This document shows, piece by piece, positions 54,214-62,966 of a stretch of 64,000 nucleotides of DNA. The position numbers and the translations under genes were made by a program. The stretch comes from Endothia cerciana (Eukaryota > Ascomycota > Sordariomycetes > Diaporthales > Cryphonectriaceae), in NCBI GenBank assembly GCA_026119935.1, contig JALRMH010000016.1, positions 310,001 through 374,000 of the forward strand, in the 5' to 3' direction. The notes under the pieces were generated by a model that was given only the letters and a program-made list of their open reading frames with translations, was not told the DNA's origin and did no database searches. The stretch's first letter is position 1, and each line of letters begins with the position of its first letter.

Positions 54214-55128
54214 ATGTCGACAACGTCGGAACGCGCGCCGTTCAACGAACCGCAGTTCCTCGAAGACCTGGACGCCGGATCATCATCGGTGGACGCGCCC
54301 TACTCAGAGAGTAAGATCAAGGAGATCATTGATGCCTACGGCGAGTGCTTCCACGATTCGGCAGTACAGATACGGTGTGGGAGTATTCCAGGTCCTCCGC
54401 TCCTCTTCAGGGTGCTGTTCGCGATACCAACAGATACGCTAGACATCGCTCTAAAGCAGGGATGGGTATCACCTGATGACCGAATGGTGGCATTGCACAA
54501 GTCAATAAAGCAACATTGCCCTCGTATGATCGATCAGCCCGAATTCGTGGTCGACAAGGGGTTCGACGGCACGTGGCAGTTCCTCGGCGACACTTACTCG
54601 CTGGACTACATTCTTGCGACGCCTGCGATAACGGATGGAATCAGGGCAAACAAGCAACATTTTATCGACCTCGGCCTCACCACCGTTCCAATCACGCACC
54701 TGGATTACGGGCAGAAGACCGTGGGCTTCTATTTTCTCGCGCAGGGCCCCCTCACCAAAGAGAAGCTCACCCAGACAATCGCCTTGGCCGGCGCGCCAGA
54801 GCCTTCGGACGACGTGTACCAGGACCTGGTGGGCGTGCTGCTGGAAGAGCCCTTCTATTGCACTGTTGTGATGGATTACGAAACGGGCAAAGTCCTCAGG
54901 ATCGAGTACCATCTGCTTTTCCCGGTCAAGCTTCCAGATGACATGAGGATTCCGGACGTGGGAGAGCGGCTTACGGCATTTTGGAATATCCCATCCTACG
55001 AATATGAAGACATGGACATCTTGTCATATTGCTTTGGCCACTGTCCAAACGGCAATATTTTGGCTCTCAGGAGCTACTGCGGAGGTCTGCGAAGTTTAAT
55101 GAAAGCATGGGGGATTGTTGGCGCATAA
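54214..55128 (+). CDS. Aromatic prenyltransferase of the ABBA (CloQ/NphB) type
   Basis: Single-exon gene, 304 aa, starting at the ATG at 54214 (MSTTSERAPFNEPQFLEDLD). Bacterial CloQ/NphB enzymes and a small set of ascomycete homologues are about 300 aa and transfer dimethylallyl or geranyl groups to aromatic acceptors without the DDxxD motif. Matching landmarks in order: LLFRVLFAIPTDTLDIAL (first beta-alpha repeat), GWVSPDDRMVALHKSIKQHC, VDKGFDGTWQFLGDTYSLDY, IRANKQHFIDLGLTTVPITH then LDYGQKTVGFYFLAQGPLTK (the conserved D-Y-x-x-K/Q-x-x-x-x-Y-F strand), and YCTVVMDYETGKVLRIEYHL, then ILALRSYCGGLRSLMKAWGI at the end. No DMATS-type motif is seen. It stands alone; no PKS, NRPS or terpene gene is adjacent. 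Acceptor unknown. Confidence 0.85.
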   Translation: MSTTSERAPFNEPQFLEDLDAGSSSVDAPYSESKIKEIIDAYGECFHDSAVQIRCGSIPGPPLLFRVLFAIPTDTLDIALKQGWVSPDDRMVALHKSIKQHCPRMIDQPEFVVDKGFDGTWQFLGDTYSLDYILATPAITDGIRANKQHFIDLGLTTVPITHLDYGQKTVGFYFLAQGPLTKEKLTQTIALAGAPEPSDDVYQDLVGVLLEEPFYCTVVMDYETGKVLRIEYHLLFPVKLPDDMRIPDVGERLTAFWNIPSYEYEDMDILSYCFGHCPNGNILALRSYCGGLRSLMKAWGIVGA

Positions 55129-57818
55129 CAAGTAAAGTCGGATGGCACGGGTACTAGTGTGATGAGGGCGCAAGAAAGCGGATGCTGAGAACGTCCCACG
55201 AGGGGCAGTATCTACAGCCAAGGACTCGAGTGAAAATTGGGTTTGACGGCGTCAGGAAGGGAGTTGATAGAGGATGTCAAGCAAGCATCACTTTTACGGC
55301 ATACGAGCGCTTGATACCCGACAAGCCAAAAAAAAAAAAAAAAAACCACCTGCACACTGCTTGCTTTTCAACTCGTCTGGGTTATAAAACGGGTAAATTG
55401 CGATCTTACATGGCTTGTCGGACCAAGAAAACTGCCCACATGCGAGAGAAAAGCTGTGCTGCTCCCTACATTGTCTGCGTCACTATATCAGTACCTTGGA
55501 AACGAATTCAGTACCTGAAGCGAGATCATTCAGCCACCGCGTAATGTCGTCGCCTGTTAGTCCCGATATTTCCTTTCAGAATCAAGCCAATCGTTCTGTA
55601 GTGACACAACCCGTCCATTTCACTATTGTGCCTGGATCACAAGAACCGATCCAAAGCGCCGGACTACGCCCCGAGGAGAAGCAACACCAGTCTGACTACA
55701 CACACGAGCGATAGATAGACCGATGTTGTAGAGTCTAGTCGAGTTCCATGTCGTCTTCCTTCCACCTCATTTACGTAATCTTTAGCCTTGCATAGGAGCC
55801 CTAACAGTTGCATGTATGAAAGAAGGCCACCTTTTGCGCGAGTCGTCTGGAAGATCTGCTTCCAGGTTAGCGCCCTGCAAGGCCAGTACACCCTCTTGAG
55901 AGGTGGGTTCCAAGATTTCGTCGATCTTGTTGGCCAGACGTCCATCGACACAATTCCGCCCACACCCCCCGAGCTCGCGTTCTCTGCTTCAGTCACCATC
56001 TGTGGATACCTGAGGGAGTCATATATATTTCCTGGGGAGATAGTTGTCACTAGCCGTCAGTGTCTTCAAGTTCCCGTTTCCTTCTAGTTACTTGCAAGAG
56101 TCTTGGACACCTGCATTTGCATATCGAACCATCAGGGGTCCATAATCGTGGCTTCTTATCGAGGCTGGGTTCTATCTCGGAATTCCAAAAAAAGTGTTGC
56201 TCATAGCCCCACTTGGAGCAGCTTGACTTGAGGTACTAGACAGCGTTCATCATGTTATTCCTGAGTAATTATCCAGTACCTACACAGACATCATAAGGTG
56301 CAATACTTGTCAGACCTTTTTAATCCTTGCCAGGTTTCTTTCGTACACAGCAACACGATCGAGCGTCCACGATCTAAAGGTGTCGTATCAAAAGGGCGTC
56401 CCATTCGGAAGAATAGGGCTAAGACAGACTGGTAGAGGGCCGGCAAGCTCAGATTGTCTGCAGACAAGGCGCCGACACTAGAGAACCTTTGATACGAGCT
56501 CGATCTCTGGTGAGTGAAGCCATTGGAGCGTATGACGTCTGCATTGGTGACACCAGTTTGCTACACATGGCCATGTGTCTCATGCATGGCTGAATTGACA
56601 CGGTGATATCTAGCTTAGAAAGAAAGCCAAATATTCATGGGAATAGGAAGATGAGAAAAACGAGATTGGGAAGATGGTCCAGTGGAAGGTCCACGATTAA
56701 TTGAATACAGTAATTATCACTATAATTGCGTAGGGTGGAGGGATGGCCCATATGCACGAGACTTATCAGAAGTGAAATCAGATATCATGCGGTCCATGAG
56801 CATCGTAAATATGATCTGATTCCATAGGGCCTACCGGATCCATAGCTTTGGCAGCCCTCCACTCCCCGGTAAGGACATAGTATGCGAATAGCGAAGCTCA
56901 AGAGCTGAGGCCTGATCCGACTCCTCTCAAATCGACGCTACTAGGGACTGACTGTCCTTGTGTATTTTGCAGATTCCTTCCCTTGCGGGTTTCCACTTTA
57001 CCACTCGAGCCCTTTGCCGTTTGCGCCTGTTGTGTATTTTCAAGCTGTGCACGCAGTGACTCTATCATCCTTATCGTCATCACCTTGCCGACAAGACAAG
57101 TGAGAGACAGTCACCTATCACCGCACTACAAATGCTGCGACAAGACTGAGTTCGAGCCGATCGGTATCATTATACTATACCGAGCCCATGAACGGGCCCT
57201 CTTCCCGGATGGAGTCATCAGAGATCGCGATCGACGTGGGATGCGGGCTGGTCCACACCCGAGGATGACTCTGTGGAGCCCAGGTTATTGGCGGCGGCGT
57301 TGTTGATGGTTATCCATTATCGGCAACCCCGGACCAACAAGTTCCTCTCCTCTTCCGTGCGGCCGACTGTCGCTGAATTCCTGCAGTTGGAATGGCTCCC
57401 TGAACGATGCCAGAGCTCGACGATGCCACCGTCAAGTCCGTATTGATGTTTAAAAAGCCTCTACCGTCCTCAGCAGATAGCTTGGCCTGTTATTAGCTTC
57501 GCTTGGGGGGAACGTCGGCTTCCAGCGTCAGGAACGATTGCTTGGTTGCCATGGTCGAGGGTAGAGAAAGCAGAGCTAGTATCGGGTGCATCATCCGACC
57601 TAGTTGTGCTCGCATGAGCCTCGAAAAGCTGTCTACCCGCTTGAGACGATTCGGCAGGACTTTCGGAGGTGGTAGACGTTGTGCTTGCGTCGATAGAGGC
57701 GAGAGCCAACCTGCTGGGATCGTCTAGGTAGCATAGCCGCGGAAGGCTGTGACGAGGCGTCAAAGTCGAGACTCGGATCGTTCCTCATGGCGTTAGAGGC
57801 AAAGTCCAGCATGATGTG
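55129..57818. other. 2.7-kb gene-poor region
   Basis: An A-run of about 17 nt lies at 55328-55344. Composition is A+T-rich from about 56100 to 56900. No gene is supported; a minus-strand frame at 57470-57763 is Ser/Thr/Ala-rich and might be a C-terminal exon of the hypothetical gene to its right, but nothing proves it. Confidence 0.5.
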
Positions 57819-58319
57819 CTATCTCTCTATCGGCTTCTTGGACTTCACACAAGCAACAGCAGGACTTTCGCGCCCGCCTCTCAGCGTGGCCCATTCCTCA
57901 ATCTGGTCCAAGTTGCTTATGGCGGTGATTATGCGTCGTGCCAGGACAAGACGCTCATCGAGGCTGTCCGGGTAGTCGCCGGTAAGGCTCGCATCAACGG
58001 GTAGCAGGTCCAGTTTCCGCTCGACGCGCTCGAACCTCTCAGGATCGTCCAGGCTGGTGATATGGTCGACACTAAGATCGGCGTCTACCAGTTCAAGTAG
58101 CATCCGCAGCTGGGTAATGTTGACATCGAGAGTGTTGCTGCCTTGCCTCCGGGCTGTGCCTTGTGACGCGTTGATGTGGCTGTCCGCGGTTATGATGCCC
58201 GCCGCATTGCTGATAGTCGGTCGGTCGGGGCCTATAGTATTGCTACCCTTTTGTCTGGTCATGAGATATTGCATTGTTTCATCCATCGTGTTGTGCACCT
58301 CACCGGTCCAGTTGAGCAA
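57819..58319 (-). CDS. Low-confidence hypothetical protein, possibly part of a spliced gene
   Basis: An open frame of about 155-166 codons ending at 57819 with protein-like composition: WTGEVHNTMDETMQYLMTRQ, ITADSHINASQGTARRQGSN, TLDVNITQLRMLLELVDADL, DPERFERVERKLDLLPVDAS, LDERLVLARRIITAISNLDQ. The alternation of Leu/Ile with charged residues suggests several amphipathic helices. The first ATG in this frame lies a few residues in (about 58286); an upstream ATG at about 58350 is in another frame (MDSWMEQVAQLD) and could join by a short intron starting GTGAGG near 58308. Another candidate upstream exon is near 58460-58530. No domain is recognised. It could equally be the tail of a degenerate regulator gene. 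Confidence 0.35.
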   Translation of the reverse strand: MLNWTGEVHNTMDETMQYLMTRQKGSNTIGPDRPTISNAAGIITADSHINASQGTARRQGSNTLDVNITQLRMLLELVDADLSVDHITSLDDPERFERVERKLDLLPVDASLTGDYPDSLDERLVLARRIITAISNLDQIEEWATLRGGRESPAVACVKSKKPIER

Positions 58320-59287
58320 CCTGTTCCATCCAACTGTCCATCGCGTATACTATGCGAATCTAGAAGCTGGGACGAGGAAGGTCGGGTCTGCGGGGGCTTG
58401 ATGAAGGTGATAAGTGAGTGAAGATCCTATTGCCGGCTGCTCAAAGACTTACGAGGAGGAAGTCCAGAGGAGGAGTTAGAAAACGTCTTGCATAGGCGTC
58501 CGGGTCGTGTTGTATGGAGAACCGAGGTGGAATACTAGGCGCCAAAGGGTGCTGAGGCAGTACAAGTTCGACACTGGTCTGTACTGTAGGAAGTATGAAG
58601 AGCCGAAGATGCTGGCATTTGGGAGCAAGACAAGAGTCGGTGCAGGAGTTGAACAATGACAGGATGAGACTAAAATAAGGGTTGACTTTATATAGCAACA
58701 CGTCTCTTAATATCTCGGGTCAACGATAGATGGAAATGTGATTCTACCCATTGTGCTGCAGCCCATGTGATAGATACCGCAGCAGTGGTGAAGCTATGGT
58801 CACCTTCACAGATGGTTTCCCGGTGACAAATTGCCAATCCAAAATCATGGGAAAAGCAAGGTGATTCTAGCACCACCTATCATTGTTGTTTGCCTTTGCT
58901 CACTGCAGAACAATATAATGAGACACAGCACGAGCTATCTATGGATGGAGGACAGGACCGTATGTACCCAGGGTGGTGGCATCTTCAGTCGGAGGTTTTG
59001 ATGGAATGGAAAGACAGGTAAATCATGAAGAACAAGGACATTGACACAGACACATTGTTTGTACAAAGAGACCCCCTATTATACATCCCTGCAGCCCTAT
59101 TTGTAAGACAAGGGTCCATCGGCGCGGGATCGGCTATTGTCGCAAGTCGATTAGGGAGCGAGTTTTGGGGCTGCTTGCTTTAATTGCCTCTCCCACCCAA
59201 TGACACCCACCCTCCTTTCCACCAAGATGACAACACCCTGGTGATCACCGACCGCCCGCCCACCCGCCACACACCCAACATAGGAGG
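58320..59287. other. Intergenic, no supported gene
   Basis: About 970 nt. It may hold upstream exons of the low-confidence minus-strand gene and the promoter of the second Mpv17-family gene. A TATATAGCAA at 58690 on the plus strand is an AT-rich patch without further support. Confidence 0.45.
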
Positions 59288-60126
59288 ATGGCAGGCACGG
59301 CGATCTTGTATCGCGCCGTACTGCGGCGACAGGTCCAGTCCCTCACCCGCCGCCGCCGCCGCCACCACCAGCAGCGAAGATGGCAGTCCAACGACAGCAA
59401 CAAGCCCGAGACTCCCATTCCGGGCCCCAACACTGTGCCCGCGACGCATGTGCCCTTCTGGCTGAGGCTGGGCCCCCTGACCCGCGCGACACAGGCGTAC
59501 GGTCGCGCGCAGAAGAAGAGGCCCTGGGTCGTCCAGCTGTGCACGTCGCTGGCCATCTTCTGCCTCGGCGACGTCTCCGCACAGCACATGAGCGGGAGGG
59601 ACTATGACCCGGAGAGGACGGGCAGGTCGATGATCATCGGCGGCCTGATCTCGATACCCAACTTCGAATGGTAGGGCTGGATCTCTGTCCACTTTCCTCG
59701 GCCACCGCTGACCAGGGTGTCGCCTACAGGTTCATGTTCCTCTCGCGCAACTTCAACTACTCGTCGTGGCCCCTCTCCCTGGCCACCAAGATCACCATCA
59801 ACCAGTGCCTCTTCACGCCGATTTTCAACACGTACTTCTTCGGAATGCAGGCGTTCCTGGCCGGCGACAACCTCGTCGAGGTATGGGAGCGCATAAGACG
59901 GACGGTCCCGACAAGTGTGGTGAACTCGCTGAAGGTGTGGCCCGCCGTCACCGCCGTCAACTTCACCTTCATCCCCATCGAATACCGATCCATATTCGCC
60001 GGGACGATCGCGGTCGGGTGGCAGACCTATCTTTCGTGGCTCAACAGGCTCGCAGAGGAGGCAGAGGCCAGGGACAGACCGGCTGGCAGGATACCGCCTT
60101 CGTCTGTTGCGATGATCACCGCCTAG
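59288..60126 (+). CDS. Mpv17/PMP22-family protein (Sym1-like), second copy in the window
   Basis: Exons are 59288-59670 and 59730-60126; 259 aa. The N-terminus (MAGTAILYRAVLRRQVQSLT and a run of Arg/His/Gln) looks like a mitochondrial presequence. The core begins with TQAYGRAQKKRPWVVQLCTS and FCLGDVSAQHM (the family GDxxxQ signature), then GRSMIIGGLISIPNFEW, spliced to FMFLSRNFNYSSWPLSLATK. Later landmarks are INQCLFTPIFNTYFFGMQAF, VVNSLKVWPAVTAVNFTFIP and the terminal TIAVGWQTYLSWLNR. Compared with the copy at 16453-17341 it has the longer basic presequence and the canonical GD..Q motif, so it is the better candidate for an inner-membrane Sym1-like protein. It is followed 363 nt downstream by the DHODH gene on the same strand. 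Confidence 0.92.
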
Positions 60127-60489
60127 ACCGGCCCTTGGCATGCACATAGACACCCGAGATACACAGATGGGCTACTGGTTTGGTTACAGGTTTGGGGATA
60201 GACGGCGTTTGGTATATCCAGGTTAGAATTAGACATAGCGAAGGCAGCAATTTCAAGGACCGCGGGAGAGTCGTACTGTGCTCTGAACGGTGCTATGCCC
60301 CGCAGGGCACAGTGTGCACAGCCTTCTGCGAACGGTACGCAGACACATGCCGGGGGCCCTGTACCTCGACCTCGACCTCCAAAGGTTTCGAGACGGCTTC
60401 CCACGAGTCACCTCGCCTTCAACATCTCCCCTTTCAACACACCACTGAGCCATTGAGTGCTGGAAGCAGTCCGGTGCCCCTCCTTCGCC
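60127..60489. other. Intergenic between the Mpv17-family gene and DHODH
   Basis: 363 nt. It must contain the terminator of the upstream gene and the DHODH promoter. A CTCGACCTCGACCTC direct repeat lies at about 60365-60380; nothing else is evident. Confidence 0.5.
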
Positions 60490-62052
60490 ATGGCCCGTCC
60501 CACCACGCGGGGTCTAGCCACTCATTTCGCGGCACTCCGCCTCCCCAGGCCAACATTTCGACCTCGACTGTCACCCGGCTCCACGCGACAGGCCACCTCG
60601 ACGACAGCCTCAACGAGCAGCTCTGCCACCCCTTCGAAGGCCTCCTCCACAGCAGCTACACCTCGCCCCCGCCGACCCCTCCTCTTCGGCAGCCTCGCCC
60701 TCACGACCTCCCTCGCCGCAACCCTCACCCTCCTCTACCTCTACACAACCGACACCCGCGCCTCCATCCACCAATGGCTGGTCCCCCCTCTCCTTCGCAC
60801 CCTCTACCCCGACGCTGAGGAGGCCCACCACGTCGGCACCCGGGCCCTCAAGCTCCTCCGCGAGCTGGGCCTCAACCCGCGCGAGCGGCCCACCCGCGCC
60901 CCCGGCATCGTCGCCGAGCCCTCCGACCTCGCGGTTACCGTCTTCGACACCCCCCTGGCGAACCCGATCGGCATCTCGGCGGGGCTGGACAAGGACGCCG
61001 AGATCCCCGATGCGCTGTTCGACCTGGGCGCCGGCGTCGTCGAGGTCGGCGGGTGCACGCCGCGCCCGCAGGACGGGAACCCCAAGCCGCGCGTGTGGCG
61101 CGTACCGGCGGTCGAGGGCATGGTCAACCGGTACGGGCTCAACAGCCGTGGCGCGGACGCCATGGCCGCGCGGCTGCGGGAGAGGGTGAGGAAGTTCGCG
61201 CTGTCGGCCGGCCTCACCGAGCGCGCCGTCCTCGACGGCGAGGGCGTGGACGTGCCCCCGGGGAGCCTCCTGCCGGGGCGGCTGCTGTGCGTGCAGGTCG
61301 CGAAGCAGAAGGAGACGGACGAGAGGGACGTCGACGCCGTGGCCCGGGACTACGTCTACTGCGTGAACCGCCTCGCGCCGTACGCGGACGTGCTGGTGGT
61401 CAATGTCAGCTCCCCGAACACGCCCGGCCTGCGCGACCTGCAGGCCGCGGAGCCGCTGGGGCGGATCCTGGCCGCGGTGGTGGACGAGGCGCGGCGGACG
61501 CGGAGGCGGACGAAGCCCAAGGTCATGGTCAAGGTCTCGCCCGATGAGGACGAGGCGGCGCAGATGGAGGGCATCGTGCAGGCCGTGCACATGAGCGGCG
61601 TCGACGGCGTGATCGTGGGGAACACCACCAAGCGGAGGGCGGGGCTCGTGCCGGAGGGCGTGAGGCTAATGAAGCGCGAGAGGGACGCGCTGATGGAGAC
61701 GGGCGGTTTCTCCGGCCCGGCGATGTTCGAGAGGACCTTGGGCCTGGTGGGGAGGTATCGGAAGATGCTGGATGGGTACACGGTGCAGGACCAGGCGCCT
61801 GCCCCTGCTGCCGCCGTGCCAGCTGTCGATGGGACCGTGACTGGGCAGGTCGAGAGCGGGAAGGGCAAGGAGGCGCCACAGAAGGTCATCTTCGCGACGG
61901 GCGGTATCAAGAACGGTGAGCAGGCGCTTAAGGTCCTGAACGCCGGAGCGAGCGTGGCTATGGTATATACAGGCATGGTCTACGGTGGGTCAGGTACTGT
62001 CACGAGGATAAAAGGCGAGATGAGGAAGACGCTGGAAGCTGGTAGTGCATAG
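60490..62052 (+). CDS. Dihydroorotate dehydrogenase (quinone), mitochondrial, class 2
   Basis: Fourth step of pyrimidine synthesis: dihydroorotate to orotate, electrons passing through FMN to ubiquinone at the inner mitochondrial membrane. Intron-less, 520 aa. The ATG at 60490 (MARPTTRGLATHF) is the first ATG; an in-frame GTG upstream is rejected. A Ser/Thr/Pro-rich presequence is followed by a membrane helix at about 76-93 (LLFGSLALTTSLAATLTLLY), the class-2 anchor, then the quinone-channel helices (LVPPLLRTLYPDAEEAHHVG). Core motifs: LANPIGISAGLDKDAEIPDA, VEVGGCTPRPQDGNPKPRVW, NRYGLNSRGAD, VVNVSSPNTPGLRDLQ (catalytic Ser), VMVKVSPDED, GVIVGNTTKR, GGFSGPAMFERTL, IFATGGIKNGEQALKVLNAG and MVYTGMVYGG (FMN phosphate). 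An insert near 430-455 (Ala/Pro/Val-rich) is a fungal variation. It is the Ura9/human DHODH type, not the cytosolic yeast Ura1 type. Confidence 0.97.
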   Translation: MARPTTRGLATHFAALRLPRPTFRPRLSPGSTRQATSTTASTSSSATPSKASSTAATPRPRRPLLFGSLALTTSLAATLTLLYLYTTDTRASIHQWLVPPLLRTLYPDAEEAHHVGTRALKLLRELGLNPRERPTRAPGIVAEPSDLAVTVFDTPLANPIGISAGLDKDAEIPDALFDLGAGVVEVGGCTPRPQDGNPKPRVWRVPAVEGMVNRYGLNSRGADAMAARLRERVRKFALSAGLTERAVLDGEGVDVPPGSLLPGRLLCVQVAKQKETDERDVDAVARDYVYCVNRLAPYADVLVVNVSSPNTPGLRDLQAAEPLGRILAAVVDEARRTRRRTKPKVMVKVSPDEDEAAQMEGIVQAVHMSGVDGVIVGNTTKRRAGLVPEGVRLMKRERDALMETGGFSGPAMFERTLGLVGRYRKMLDGYTVQDQAPAPAAAVPAVDGTVTGQVESGKGKEAPQKVIFATGGIKNGEQALKVLNAGASVAMVYTGMVYGGSGTVTRIKGEMRKTLEAGSA

Positions 62053-62966
62053 AGGAAGGGCAAGTCGGCTCTCGGTGATAAGCACAAAGGACGGGAATAG
62101 ACAAAAAAACCGTTTTGGTGCATACCATTTTCAGTATTGTTGAATTTTGGGATTTCCTCTATCCTGAAGCATCGCCTGATGGTGGTTGTCTCTTCCCTGG
62201 CTGTGAAAGAGTTGCGTAGCGTGCAGGACGGGGTCAGGGAGAGGGACAGGGCCACCATGGCTGGGGTCTAATTTAGCACTCGATATTGTAGCGTGGGGAT
62301 AGACCAGCCGGCCTCAAACAGTAACATGTCACTAGAGAGGCTTTCGTCTCTTGAACAAGAAGCAAGCTGGTAGCGGTCTAGTCGCGAGGCTCTTAATCAT
62401 CCGACATCCAGGACGACGGGGCAATTTCAATGACGGCAGGTCCACAAAAGTCTGGGAGATTATCTTTTGGGTGAATCAAGATTGACCCTTGTAATCTTTT
62501 ATCCTGACGCTATTTACTACTCAAAACTGCGGTCAACGCCACCTTTGTCCCTGTCTTCGAGACAGTGGTCTACACGTCCATGAGGCCTCTACTACGTCAC
62601 GCAGGCGCCCTACGATGTTCCACTGTAGATTCCCCCTCTCTTTTGTCTTTCTTTCTTTCTTTCTTTCTTCTCTGGCGATTCCTGGAAGGTGATGGAGCCA
62701 TCAGGAAGGTAGAAGAGGAGATGCTGGAATGCATGACAGATAATAGCAAATTAAATCGGACATTTGGGTTGGGAGATGCGGGTAAAATGCAGAATAGTAC
62801 TCTATTAATATTTCTTACGGATATCTAATAATATAACTACACATCAGCATACCTTAAAAGAAAGTCCGACGAAAGGAGATGGTGCCCGGGAGGGCAAGCC
62901 AGACCGAGTCCAGCTCAATAATACGTGACGCATTCGGCGCAACTGGTTCACCTTCTCTCACTTCCT
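62053..62966. other. Intergenic between convergent DHODH and sulfate permease
   Basis: About 910 nt. It includes a (TTTC)n tract (62647-62669) and AT-rich DNA toward 62820. No gene is supported. Confidence 0.55.

Noticed and set aside
60457..60489. Upstream in-frame GTG as start of DHODH
   Set aside because: Fungal nuclear genes start at ATG; the first ATG at 60490 gives a normal mitochondrial presequence.
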